From NCBI RefSeq assembly GCF_005233515.1, contig NZ_QFZZ01000004.1, forward strand, positions 594,197-658,196: a stretch of 64,000 bases of DNA, written 5' to 3'. The notes below the pieces were generated by a model. The model was not told the DNA's origin, ran no database searches, and saw nothing but the letters and a program-made list of their open reading frames with translations. Both the position numbers and the translations under genes were made by a program. The stretch is from Pseudomonas sp. CFBP13508 (GTDB lineage Bacteria > Pseudomonadota > Gammaproteobacteria > Pseudomonadales > Pseudomonadaceae). Of the stretch, positions 1 to 7,968 are shown piece by piece (the first letter of the stretch is position 1; each line of letters opens with the position of its first letter).

Positions 1-101
1 TGATCGTTCCCACGCTCCGCGTAGGAATGCAGGCGGGGACGCCCTGCGTCTCTACGGGCTGAAGATCGCAGCCTTCGGCAGCTCCTACACGGCCGTCTTT
101 A
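1..101. repeat. REP-type hairpin pair
   Basis: The stretch joins two repeat types seen elsewhere in the window: a GATCGTTCCCACGCTC-type sequence (compare 31055-31085) and the GATCGCAGCCTTCGGCAGCTCC type (compare 4640-4671, 13743-13766, 30400-30423). It lies just upstream of the truncated metE and carries no gene. REP elements of this kind are scattered between genes in fluorescent pseudomonads. Confidence 0.75.
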
Positions 102-203
102 CATGAGTAGAACTTGTGATGATCAAGAGTTTATTGAGTTTGTTTCATCAGGCCTCGTTCCTGACAATACCCGCCATCGAATAAGCACCTGGAGTTGTTT
201 GTC

Positions 204-1316
204 ATGGCACTGGCCCATTCCCTTGGATTTCCGCGCATCGGCCGCGACCGCGAACTGAAGAAAGCGCAAGAGGCGTTCTGCAAAGGAGAACTCAACGAGG
301 CGGGCCTGCGTGACGTCGGGCGTAAGCTGCGCAAGGCCCATTGGGACTTGCAGAAAAACGCCGGCATAGACTTGCTGCCGGTGGGCGATTTCGCCTGGTA
401 CGACCAGGTGCTGACCCACTCGCTGATGTTCGGCGTGATCCCCGAGCGCTTCCGCCCGCATGACGGCAAAGCCACGCTGCAAACCCTGTTCAGCATGGCC
501 CGAGGCAACAGCGGCGACGGCCACGGCCTAGAGATGTCCAAGTGGTTCGATACCGACTATGACTACCGCGCACCGGAATTCAGCGCCGACCAGCAATTCC
601 AGCTCGCTTGGGAGCAGCTGTTCGAAGAAACCGCAGAGGCCCGTGCGCTGGGTCACAACGTCAAACCGGTGATCATTGGCCCGTTGACCTACCTGTGGCT
701 CGGCAAAACCAAAGGCGCCGACTTCGACAAGCTCGATTTGCTTGATCGCCTGCTGCCGCTGTACGGCCAGATCTTCGCCCGACTGGCGGCGTTGGGTGTG
801 GAGTGGGTGCAGATCGATGAGCCGATTCTGGTGCTCGATCTGCCGCAGGACTGGAAGAATGCTTTCGAACGCGCCTACAACCAGATCCAGCGCGATCCGC
901 TGAAAAAACTGCTCGCCACATACTTCGGTGGTCTCGGAGAAAACCTCGGTCTGGCGGCGAACCTGCCGGTCGATGGCCTGCACATCGATCTGGTGCGCGC
1001 GGCGGATCAATACCCGACCATTCTGGATCGTCTGCCGGCCTATAAAGTGCTGTCGCTGGGTGTGGTCAACGGTCGTAACGTCTGGCGCTGCGATCTGCAA
1101 AACGCGCTGGCGACGCTGCGCCATGCTCATGAGCGCTTGGGTGATCGCTTGTGGGTGGCGCCGTCCTGCTCGTTGCTGCACAGCCCGGAGGAGTTGAGCC
1201 GGCAAGACCACCTCGATGCGGAACTGAAAAGCTGGCTGGCGTTCGCCGTACAGAAATGCGAGGAGGTGGCCGTGCTCGCCGGGGCGGTCAGCGAGCCGCA
1301 AGCGTTGCGTGCGTAG
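204..1316 (+). pseudogene. metE: MetE N-terminal domain only (truncated cobalamin-independent methionine synthase)
   Basis: The 370-residue product matches the start of MetE: FPRIGRDRELKKAQEAFC near the N-terminus, then WFDTDYDYRAPEF, KPVIIGPLTYLWLGK and the WVQIDEPILVLDLP segment. It runs to the QKCEEVAVL helix and stops at a TAG. Full MetE is about 760 residues, and its zinc-binding catalytic barrel is the C-terminal half, which is absent here. The ATG at 204 is chosen because GGAG lies at 191-194. The sequence after the stop is a short unique stretch and a REP, not the rest of metE in another frame, so this looks like a deletion, not a frameshift. It cannot make methionine by itself. It could be a decaying duplicate or a repurposed folate/homocysteine-binding domain. 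A complete metE or metH should exist elsewhere. Confidence 0.75.
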
Positions 1317-1380
1317 CGCTTCGCAGGACTGAGCCTGCACAGTTCGCGTTTTACTCGGCACTCACTGCAATACACAAAAC

Positions 1381-1420
1381 CCCTGTGGGAGCGAGCCCGC
1401 TCGCGAAAGTGGTGTGTCAG
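1381..1420. repeat. REP half-element (GTGGGAGCGAGC class)
   Basis: A single copy of the CCTGTGGGAGCGAGCC(C/T)GCTCGCGAA motif, present as facing pairs at 11764, 17369, 22255, 25626 and 28354. Here only one arm is present. It lies between the convergent metE remnant and the ABC ATPase gene. Confidence 0.7.
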
Positions 1421-1431
1421 CTACACATGCA

Positions 1432-2196
1432 TCAAGCGAGGAAGCGCAATATCGGCGCACCATCGAACGGGTCCGTCAGATAGTGCGCCCTGACCCCGAA
1501 AGTCGTCTGTAAACGCTCCGGCGTCAGCACTCGCAGCGGCTCGCCCAATGCCACCAGACGCCCGCGCTCCAGCACCGCCAGGCGATCACATTTGAGCGCC
1601 TGATTGAGATCGTGCAAGGCGATCAGCGTGGTCACCGGCAGTGCGCGCACCACTTGCAGAATGCTCAACTGATGCTGGATATCGAGGTGGTTGGCCGGCT
1701 CGTCGAGCAGCAGGATCTGCGGGCGCTGCGCCAGTGCGCGGGCGATGTGCACGCGCTGGCGTTCACCGCCGGAGAGGCTGCGCCAGAGGCGGTTGCGCAG
1801 GTGCACGGCGTCGACGTCGACCAGCGCTTGCTCGACGATGGCGTCATCGGCCGGCGACCACGGTTGCAGCGCCGACAACCACGGCGTGCGCCCCAGCGCC
1901 ACCGCGTCGAACACGCGAATGCCATCGTCGGTATCGGCCTGTTGCTCAACCACTGCGAGTGTCTGCGCGATGCTGCGCCGTGACATCTTGCCCAGCGCCT
2001 GACCGTCGAGCTGCACATGGCCCACGCTCGGGTCACGCAGTCCGGCCAGCAATTTGAGCAACGTGGATTTACCCGAACCGTTCGGCCCGACAATGCCCAG
2101 GGTCTCGCCGCGCTGAACATCGAGACTGACACCATTGAGCAACTCGGCGCCGCGCACTTTGAAGCCCACACCCGCACAACTCAGAACCGTGTTCAT
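1432..2196 (-). CDS. FecCD-type ABC importer ATPase, riboswitch-controlled (BtuD/FecE-like)
   Basis: A 254-residue ATPase of a binding-protein-dependent importer for iron chelates or cobalamin. Walker A is GPNGSGKST near residue 35, the signature is SLSGGERQR, Walker B is ILLLDEPANHLD, and the switch histidine lies in LIALHDLNQ. The start at 2196 overlaps the permease stop by four bases (ATGA). The open frame continues upstream to 3081, but that extension is out of frame with the real permease gene and is rejected. It is the last gene of a three-gene operon behind a cobalamin riboswitch, so a corrinoid substrate is more likely than a siderophore. The substrate is inferred only. Confidence 0.85.
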   Translation of the reverse strand: MNTVLSCAGVGFKVRGAELLNGVSLDVQRGETLGIVGPNGSGKSTLLKLLAGLRDPSVGHVQLDGQALGKMSRRSIAQTLAVVEQQADTDDGIRVFDAVALGRTPWLSALQPWSPADDAIVEQALVDVDAVHLRNRLWRSLSGGERQRVHIARALAQRPQILLLDEPANHLDIQHQLSILQVVRALPVTTLIALHDLNQALKCDRLAVLERGRLVALGEPLRVLTPERLQTTFGVRAHYLTDPFDGAPILRFLA

Positions 2197-3209
2197 CGCG
2201 CCGATCTCCGGCCTACCAGAATCAGCGCGAACACCGGCGCGCCGACCAGTGCGGTGATCACGCCGACCGGAATCACCTGACCCTTTATCAGGGTGCGCGA
2301 CAGCACATCGGCGGCGATCAGAAACACCGCGCCGCCCAGCGCACTGGCCGGCAGCAGACGCGCATGACCGGTGCCGAGCAACAACCGCGCTGCGTGGGGA
2401 ATCACCAGCCCGACAAAACCGATCGAGCCGACGATCGATACCATCACCGCCGTTACCAGCGCGGCGCAGCCGATCAACAGAATCTGCACGCGGCGCACGG
2501 CAATGCCGAGGGATGCCGCCGAATCCGCGCCAAAGGTGAACGCATCCAGTGCTCGCCGGTGGCACAGACAAACGACCAATCCCAATACAGCCACAGGTAC
2601 TGCCAGCCACACCGACGGCCAGCGCACGCCGCCGAGATTGCCCAACAGCCAGAACATGATCCCCCGCGCTTGTTCGGAGCTGGCCGAGCGGGTGATCAGA
2701 AACGCGGTGAGGGCATTGAACAATTGCGAGCCGGCGATCCCGGCGAGAATGATCTGCCCGGTGCCGCTGGCCGAGCCGCTGACTCGCGCCAACAGAATCA
2801 CCAGTACGAACGCTGTCACCGCGCCGGCAAAGGCACCGACCGACAATGAAATCGCCCCGGCACCGACGCCGAGGAGGGCGACCATCACCGCGCCGGTCGA
2901 GGCGCCTGCAGAAATACCCAGCAGATACGGATCGGCCAACGGATTGCGCAGCAGCGATTGCAGGATCACCCCGCACGTCGCCAGGCCGGCGCCGCAGGCC
3001 GCCGCGACCAGCGCGCGGGTCAGGCGATAGTTCCAGACAATGCCTTCGTCGATCGGGTCGAGCACATAACCGGCGCCCCACAGCTTGTTGGCCAGCACCT
3101 GCAACACTACGCTCGGCTCGATCGAAGTCTCACCAATGGCCACGCCGCCGATCAGCGCGACCGACAGCGTCAACAGCACCAGCAGCAAACGGATCAGGCG
3201 TCTGCTCAT
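2193..3209 (-). CDS. FecCD-family ABC importer permease
   Basis: A 338-residue inner-membrane permease of the BtuC/FecCD family. An N-terminal membrane anchor is followed by the conserved ARN/LTRAL-type segment (YRLTRALVAAACGAGLA) and the family stretch LLRNPLADPYLLGIS near residue 90. The remaining hydrophobic helices include GLVIPHAARLLLG, the loop that contacts the ATPase. Length and order of motifs are normal for the family. The gene overlaps its neighbours by four bases on each side (2193-2196 and 3206-3209), which suggests translational coupling of binding protein, permease and ATPase. Confidence 0.88.
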   Translation of the reverse strand: MSRRLIRLLLVLLTLSVALIGGVAIGETSIEPSVVLQVLANKLWGAGYVLDPIDEGIVWNYRLTRALVAAACGAGLATCGVILQSLLRNPLADPYLLGISAGASTGAVMVALLGVGAGAISLSVGAFAGAVTAFVLVILLARVSGSASGTGQIILAGIAGSQLFNALTAFLITRSASSEQARGIMFWLLGNLGGVRWPSVWLAVPVAVLGLVVCLCHRRALDAFTFGADSAASLGIAVRRVQILLIGCAALVTAVMVSIVGSIGFVGLVIPHAARLLLGTGHARLLPASALGGAVFLIAADVLSRTLIKGQVIPVGVITALVGAPVFALILVGRRSAR

Positions 3210-4219
3210 GGCAACAGGTCGTAGCCGTTGATCGCGCTGGCCAATTGTTCGAGGCCGTCGAAGGTGCGCAGGCTGGCCTGCATGGCCATGGCGTCAAGGA
3301 TGATGATGCGGTTGTGCTTGACCGCGTCCATGTTGCGCGTCACCGGATCACTGCGCAGGAAGGCGAGTTTCTTCTGATAGTCGTCCGCCGGGAAACGTCG
3401 ACGATCCATGCGCGCGATGACCAGGAAAGTCGGGTTGGCCTTGGCGATGGTTTCCCAGCCGACGGTCGGCCATTCTTCATCCGACTCGACCACGTTGCGC
3501 ACGCCGAGGGTGCTGAGCATGAAATCGGGAACGCCTTTGTGCCCGGCCACGAACGGCTCGATGTCCATCTCGGCGCTGGAGAACCACACCAGGGCGCTGA
3601 CGTCTTTGCGCTGCTGCTTTTTCGCCGTGGCGATCGACTGCGCGAGGCTGGCTTTGAGCTGCTCATTGAGCTGCTCGCCACGCGCCTGCACATCGAAAAT
3701 CGCTGCGAGCTGGCTCACGGCTTTGTAGATGCTGTCGATGCGAAACGGCGCCAGCCGCGTGCCGTCCGAGCCGACGAGGTTGTCCTTGGCTTCGCAATCG
3801 GAGGGGAGCAGGTAGGTGGGAATCTTCAGTTCATGGAACTGCTCACGAGTGCCGACCGCGCCTTGCGGCCCGACCATCCATTCCAGCTCGACGGCAACCA
3901 GCTCCGGGCGTTTGGCGATCACCGCTTCGAAACTCGGCTCGTTGTCGGCGAGGCGCTCGATCCTGTCGTTCTGCGCTTTGTATGTGCCCAGCACGTCGTT
4001 GAACCAAAGCGAAGTGCCAACGACCTTGTCGCCCAGACCCAAGGCGTAGAGCATTTCGGTGCCGGCCTGGCCGATGGTCACCGTGCGATCGGGCGCGTGC
4101 TGAAAGGTCAGGCTGCTGCCGCAGTTTTCGACGGTCAGCGGATACGCGGTCGGCGCCGCTTGTGCCAGAGCGCAGAAGCTGAGAGCGGTGAGCAGGGTGG
4201 CAAGGCGGGGCAGCAGCAT
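3206..4219 (-). CDS. Periplasmic corrinoid/metal-chelate binding protein (class III fold)
   Basis: A 337-residue secreted binding protein. Residues 1-21 form a signal peptide ending ALAQA. The mature part has the two-lobe periplasmic binding pattern of FhuD/BtuF relatives: RTVTIGQAGTEMLYALGLGDKVVG in the first lobe and a second lobe containing VGWETIAKANPTFLVI. The ATG at 4219 has GGAG eight bases upstream. It is the first gene of the operon, about 155 bases downstream of a cobalamin riboswitch, so expression should fall when adenosylcobalamin is plentiful. This fits uptake of B12, cobinamide or another corrinoid, but the residues seen do not settle the ligand. An iron-siderophore role is the alternative. 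Confidence 0.82.
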   Translation of the reverse strand: MLLPRLATLLTALSFCALAQAAPTAYPLTVENCGSSLTFQHAPDRTVTIGQAGTEMLYALGLGDKVVGTSLWFNDVLGTYKAQNDRIERLADNEPSFEAVIAKRPELVAVELEWMVGPQGAVGTREQFHELKIPTYLLPSDCEAKDNLVGSDGTRLAPFRIDSIYKAVSQLAAIFDVQARGEQLNEQLKASLAQSIATAKKQQRKDVSALVWFSSAEMDIEPFVAGHKGVPDFMLSTLGVRNVVESDEEWPTVGWETIAKANPTFLVIARMDRRRFPADDYQKKLAFLRSDPVTRNMDAVKHNRIIILDAMAMQASLRTFDGLEQLASAINGYDLLP

Positions 4220-4373
4220 GGGGCAGTCTCCAGGAGAACCGTACGGGAGCGGGCGGGTACGGTTGGAAACACACCTCGGGCGCGGTCGTGGAAACTGCGC
4301 AAGGCCGGCACGGGGAAAATGCGCACGGCACGATGTCCTTCCCGGACACCCCGCCGGTTAGTCAGTCACTGTG

Positions 4374-4550
4374 CCGGCAGGTCTCCTGACTGATGCGTCA
4401 TCGCCACGCTCCGGCCTTCCCGGGGTTCACCCAGTGGCAGTCGAGGAGCAGGCTCGGCACCTACAGTTGCGGGGGCAGTTCCGATTGATGCTGTGCAAGC
4501 ATTTCGGATTCCCTATTAATTCCGTGTGGAAACCGGCGCGGGCATGGTAG
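4374..4550 (-). promoter_or_regulatory. Cobalamin riboswitch
   Basis: On the minus strand the stretch reads through the hallmarks of the adenosylcobalamin riboswitch: GCCGGTTTCCACACGG, then TTAATAGGGAATCC, GAACTGCCCCCGCAACTG, GCCACTGGGTGAACCCCGGGAAGG, and finally the B12 box AGTCAGGAGACCTGCC (4376-4391). It sits in the leader of the ABC importer operon starting at 4219. In this family, binding of the coenzyme normally shuts expression of the downstream uptake genes. Confidence 0.95.
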
Positions 4551-4587
4551 TCGATCAGGCCGCTCAAGGGGAGCCGAATCTGCCTTT

Positions 4588-4672
4588 GTAGGAGCTGCCG
4601 AAGGCTGCGGTCTTTTGATCTGGTCTTTAACGTGCAAGATCAAAAGATCGCAGCCTTCGGCAGCTCCTACAC
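4588..4672. repeat. REP pair (GTAGGAGCTGCCGAAGG class), inverted
   Basis: Two facing copies of GTAGGAGCTGCCGAAGGCTG, separated by a short loop around TCTTTAACGTGC, form a long hairpin. The same pair recurs at 13683-13769 and 30341-30425. The rest of the gene-free stretch 4220-4761 holds the riboswitch and the promoter region of the next operon. Confidence 0.85.
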
Positions 4673-4726
4673 GGGCGCATGTTTCCGTGGAGGAGCGTTT
4701 GCAATCCGGGGGTAAGCTTGGCTAAT

Positions 4727-4750
4727 ATACGATCTATATACACATCGTAT
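4727..4750. promoter_or_regulatory. Palindromic operator candidate before the parD-like/map operon
   Basis: ATACGAT (4727-4733) and ATCGTAT (4744-4750) are perfect inverted halves ten bases apart, centred about 23 bases before the ATG at 4762. The stretch is A/T rich, as expected of a promoter. ParD-type ribbon-helix-helix proteins usually bind such sites in front of their own gene, so autoregulation is a natural reading. Binding is inferred. Confidence 0.5.
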
Positions 4751-4761
4751 CGGATTCATAT

Positions 4762-4989
4762 ATGGGCATCGTAAAGATTTCAGAGGACATGCACGAGAAC
4801 CTGCGCATCTCCAGCAACGCCCTCAGCCGCTCGATCAACGCGCAGGCCGAGCACTGGATGCGCATCGGCATGCTCGCCGAGCTGCATCCCAACCTCGACC
4901 ACAGCGCCATTTGCCGCCTGCTGATCCGCGCCGAACAGAGTGGTGGCCTGGATCTGCAACAACTGACTCAGGAAGCCGTCAGCGCATGA
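4762..4989 (+). CDS. ParD-like antitoxin-family protein
   Basis: A 75-residue protein of the ParD-like family: MGIVKISEDMHENLRISS, then SRSINAQAEHWMRIGMLAE, which is the ribbon-helix-helix pattern (a short strand followed by two helices). It lacks a long toxin-binding tail. No ParE or RelE toxin gene follows. Instead, the TGA at 4987-4989 overlaps the ATG of map at 4986. The Shine-Dalgarno is weak (GGA at 4752-4754). The coupling to a methionine aminopeptidase suggests that it controls or partners Map and is not a classical antitoxin. Its function is not established from sequence. Confidence 0.75.
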   Translation: MGIVKISEDMHENLRISSNALSRSINAQAEHWMRIGMLAELHPNLDHSAICRLLIRAEQSGGLDLQQLTQEAVSA

Positions 4990-5777
4990 AAAACCAGATC
5001 AAGATCAATACCCCGGCCGACATCGAAAAATCCCGCGCCGCTGGCAAGCTCGCCGCTGAAGTACTGGCGATGCTGGTGCCGCATGTGAAGGCCGGGGTGA
5101 CCACCGATGAGCTGGACCGGTTGTGCAACGATTACATCGTCAATGTGCAGAAAGCCGTGCCGGCCAATGTCGGTTATCACGGCTTTCCGAAAACCGTCTG
5201 CGCGTCGGTCAACGATGTGGTGTGCCACGGCATTCCATCGGGTACGCCATTGAAGGATGGCGACATCGTTAATCTCGACATCGCCGTGATCAAGGATGGC
5301 TGGTTCGGTGATACCAGCCGCATGTACGTCGTGGGTGAGGCGACTCCTGAAGCGCAGCACCTGATCAAGACCACTTACGACGCGATGTGCGCGGGCATTC
5401 GCGCAGTGAAACCGGGCGCAACGCTGGGCGATATCGGTTACGCGATCCAGAGCCTGGCGGAGGCGGAGGGCTTCAGCGTGGTGCGCGAGTACTGCGGCCA
5501 TGGCATCGGCAAGGTCTATCACGACGAACCGCAAATCCTGCATTACGGCTTTCCCAATCAGGGTCTGAAGCTCAAGGCCGGGATGATTTTCACCGTGGAA
5601 CCGATGCTCAATGCCGGCAAACGCCATGTGAAGAACATGCCGGATGGCTGGACGGTGCTGACCAAGGATGGCTCGTTGTCGGCGCAGTGGGAGCATATGG
5701 TCGCGGTGACGGAGAGCGGGTTTGAAGTGCTGACGGCTTGGCCGGATGAGATTGAAGGTTACCGCGCTATTGTCTGA
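4986..5777 (+). CDS. map: Methionine aminopeptidase, type I
   Basis: A 263-residue type I MetAP that removes N-terminal methionine from nascent proteins in the cytoplasm. The five metal ligands and the substrate histidine are in place: H81 (VCHGIP), D98 (NLDIAV), D109 (GDTSRM), H172 (GHGIGK), E205 (FTVEPM) and E236 (WEHMVAV). The ATG at 4986 is preferred because MKNQIKINTPADIEK matches family N-termini; the longer frame from 4911 would overlap the ParD-like gene. Being the second gene of a unit with a ParD-like protein and away from rpsB, this is probably an additional Map paralogue, not the housekeeping copy. Confidence 0.9.
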   Translation: MKNQIKINTPADIEKSRAAGKLAAEVLAMLVPHVKAGVTTDELDRLCNDYIVNVQKAVPANVGYHGFPKTVCASVNDVVCHGIPSGTPLKDGDIVNLDIAVIKDGWFGDTSRMYVVGEATPEAQHLIKTTYDAMCAGIRAVKPGATLGDIGYAIQSLAEAEGFSVVREYCGHGIGKVYHDEPQILHYGFPNQGLKLKAGMIFTVEPMLNAGKRHVKNMPDGWTVLTKDGSLSAQWEHMVAVTESGFEVLTAWPDEIEGYRAIV

Positions 5778-5795
5778 TACCTCGTCGTCTGTTTC

Positions 5796-5960
5796 CCTCA
5801 CCCTAGCCCTCTCCCAGAGGGAGAGGGGACTGACCGAGGGTGTTCTTTCGAGGTCCGCCGACCTGGCATACCGAGTCGAACTCAGGTTTTGAACAGCACA
5901 AAGATCGGCTCCCTTTCCCCTCGCCCCCCGTGGGGGAGAGGGCTGGGGTGAGGGGGGTAG
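5796..5960. repeat. Long REP-like inverted repeat (CCCTCACCCTAGCCCTCTCCC class)
   Basis: The stretch opens with CCCTCACCCTAGCCCTCTCCCAG and closes with the inverse (GGGAGAGGGCTGGGGTGAGG). It separates convergent map and the ABC ATPase gene. Related copies lie at 10114-10272 and 21174-21436. The internal part shares words such as CGAGTCGAACTCAGGTTTTGAACAGC between copies, so this is a composite repeat and not a simple hairpin. Confidence 0.8.
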
Positions 5961-5980
5961 ATCCAACTGACTCAGCGCAA

Positions 5981-7135
5981 TCAATGAGCACCGGCAGCCT
6001 TGTTCAAATCGCTCTCGGTCCATTCGGTATAAACACAAGCATCCGCCGTCGCCCAGCGCACCCGGACCGGATCGCCAGCCTTGAGTGGCATGCCCGCTGC
6101 CGACAGCGCTTTCACCGTCATCGACGTCCCGCCCGCAGTGACCACGCTGCAAGTCTGGCTCTCACCGAGAAACAGCACTTCCACCACCTTCGCCGACACC
6201 TCATTCCAGCCCGCCGCCAGCGGCTCATCGAGCGCCTGCTGCGTGCTCAACGCCAAGGCTTTTTCCGGACGCACCATCAGCAGCACATCCTGATCAGTGT
6301 GCAACCCGGACGTCAGCCGAATCGACAATGACTGCCCCTCGAAACTCGCTGCCGCATTCCCTTGCGCCTTGAGCTTGAGGAAGTTCGAATTGCCCAGAAA
6401 CGACGCGACAAACGCATTCGGCGGATTCTGATAAAGGTCATACCCGCTGCCCAAGCCGACAATCTTGCCGTGGCTGAAAATCGCGATGCGTTGCGACAGC
6501 CGCATGGCTTCTTCCTGGTCGTGGGTCACGTAAACGATGGTGATGCCCAGGCGCCGGTGCAGTTGGCGCAGTTCATCCTGCAAGTCCTCGCGCAGCTTCT
6601 TGTCCAGCGCGCCCAGCGGTTCGTCCATCAGCAGGATGCGTGGCTCGTAAACCAGCGCCCGGGCGATGGCGACACGTTGTTGCTGACCGCCGGACAGTTG
6701 CGAAGGGCGGCGATGGGCGAACTGTTCGAGTTGCACCAGCTTCAACATCGCATCGACGCGTTTTTCGCGCTCGGCCGTCGCCAGTTTGCGAATGGCCAGA
6801 GGGAAGGCGATGTTGTCGCGCACCGACAGATGCGGGAACAGCGAGTAACGCTGAAAGACCATGCCGATGTCGCGCTTGTGCGGCGGCACGTTGACCAGCG
6901 ACTGGCCATTGACGAGGATCTCGCCGCTGCTCGGTGTTTCAAATCCGGCGAGCATCGACAGCGTGGTGCTTTTGCCCGAGCCGCTGGAGCCCAGGAATGT
7001 GAGGAATTCGCCGTCCTTGATGTCCAGCGAGATATTGTCGACGGCAGCAAAATCGCCGTAATGCTTGTTCAGGTTGCGCAGGCTGACCAGGGGTTTGTCG
7101 CTCTGCTGGGATGCGTCTTTGATCACGGCACTCAT
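5981..7135 (-). CDS. ABC importer ATPase, PotA-like
   Basis: A 384-residue ATPase of the spermidine/putrescine (PotA) class. Walker A GSSGSGKST is near residue 50, signature LSGGQQQRVAIARAL, Walker B ILLMDEPLGALD, switch VYVTHDQEEA. A C-terminal TOBE-like regulatory domain of about 110 residues includes VLLMVRPEKALAL. The start at 7135 is preceded by AGGAG with seven bases between; the long upstream frame to 7441 overlaps the permease and is not used. It is the last gene of a four-gene importer whose promoter carries the GntR-type palindrome, so it probably feeds the catabolic cluster to its right. Confidence 0.88.
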   Translation of the reverse strand: MSAVIKDASQQSDKPLVSLRNLNKHYGDFAAVDNISLDIKDGEFLTFLGSSGSGKSTTLSMLAGFETPSSGEILVNGQSLVNVPPHKRDIGMVFQRYSLFPHLSVRDNIAFPLAIRKLATAEREKRVDAMLKLVQLEQFAHRRPSQLSGGQQQRVAIARALVYEPRILLMDEPLGALDKKLREDLQDELRQLHRRLGITIVYVTHDQEEAMRLSQRIAIFSHGKIVGLGSGYDLYQNPPNAFVASFLGNSNFLKLKAQGNAAASFEGQSLSIRLTSGLHTDQDVLLMVRPEKALALSTQQALDEPLAAGWNEVSAKVVEVLFLGESQTCSVVTAGGTSMTVKALSAAGMPLKAGDPVRVRWATADACVYTEWTESDLNKAAGAH

Positions 7136-7152
7136 GTCGTACTCCTGGGCGC

Positions 7153-7962
7153 TCAGGCGCTGATTTCGTTGCGCCGGCGCAAGGCGGCGGCGATCACCAT
7201 GACCAATACCGACAGGCCGATCAGCAGCGTCGAAGCGACGGCGATCACCGGGGTCAGGTCCTGGCGCAGGGTGGTCCACATTTTCACGGGAAGGGTTTGC
7301 AGAGTCGGGCTGGCCATCATCACGCTGAGCACCACTTCGTCCCACGAAACGAGGAAGGCGAAGAGGGCGCCGGCGACCATCCCCGGACGAATCGCCGGGA
7401 ACGTCACCTTGAACACCGCTTGCAAGCGCGAGGCACCGCAAATCACCGCCGCGTCTTCAATCGACTGATCGAACAGCTTCAGCGAGTTGATGATCGAGAT
7501 GATGGTGAACGGCAGCGCGACGATCACGTGGCTGACGACGAAAGCGAACATCGTCCCGGTGTAGCCGAGCTTGAGAAACAGCGCGTACACCGCCACGGCG
7601 ATGATCACCAGCGGCACGATCATCGGCAGGGTGAACAGGCCGTAGAGCATCTCGCGGCCGGGAAAGCGTCCGCGCACCAGCGCAAACGCGGTCGGCAAAC
7701 CGAGGGCCACGGCGCAGATCGTGGTCAGCACGGCAACCTTGAGGCTGGCGGCAGCGGCGTTCATCCAGTCGGGGTTGGAGAAAAACTGGCCGTACCATTT
7801 CAGCGTCCAGCCCGGTGGCGGGAACACCAGCCACTGCGAGGAGCCGAACGACAGCAGCACGATGAACACGATCGGCAACAGCAGGAACAGACCGATCAGC
7901 CCAGTCGTGGCGTAGAGGCCGAAACGCATGCGCCGGCTCATGGCATTTGGGGTCAGGAGCAT
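7153..7962 (-). CDS. ABC importer inner-membrane permease, PotC-like
   Basis: A 269-residue permease with about six hydrophobic helices. The EAA loop that docks the ATPase reads IEDAAVICGASRLQAVFKVT, in the last third as usual. The annotated start is the ATG at 7962; MSRRMRFG at 7941 is an equally plausible start seven codons in. The gene ends 17 bases before the ATPase gene and starts six bases after the partner permease, so the three are co-transcribed. Confidence 0.86.
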   Translation of the reverse strand: MLLTPNAMSRRMRFGLYATTGLIGLFLLLPIVFIVLLSFGSSQWLVFPPPGWTLKWYGQFFSNPDWMNAAAASLKVAVLTTICAVALGLPTAFALVRGRFPGREMLYGLFTLPMIVPLVIIAVAVYALFLKLGYTGTMFAFVVSHVIVALPFTIISIINSLKLFDQSIEDAAVICGASRLQAVFKVTFPAIRPGMVAGALFAFLVSWDEVVLSVMMASPTLQTLPVKMWTTLRQDLTPVIAVASTLLIGLSVLVMVIAAALRRRNEISA

Positions 7963-7968
7963 GTCGGC

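Noticed and set aside
2197..3081. N-terminal 295-residue extension of the ABC ATPase
   Set aside because: It lies in another frame of the permease gene. The ATG at 2196 and the ATGA overlap give the normal ATPase length.
4762..5777. Classical ParDE toxin-antitoxin locus
   Set aside because: No ParE or RelE-like gene follows. The second gene is an intact methionine aminopeptidase, so a standard TA call is not supported.
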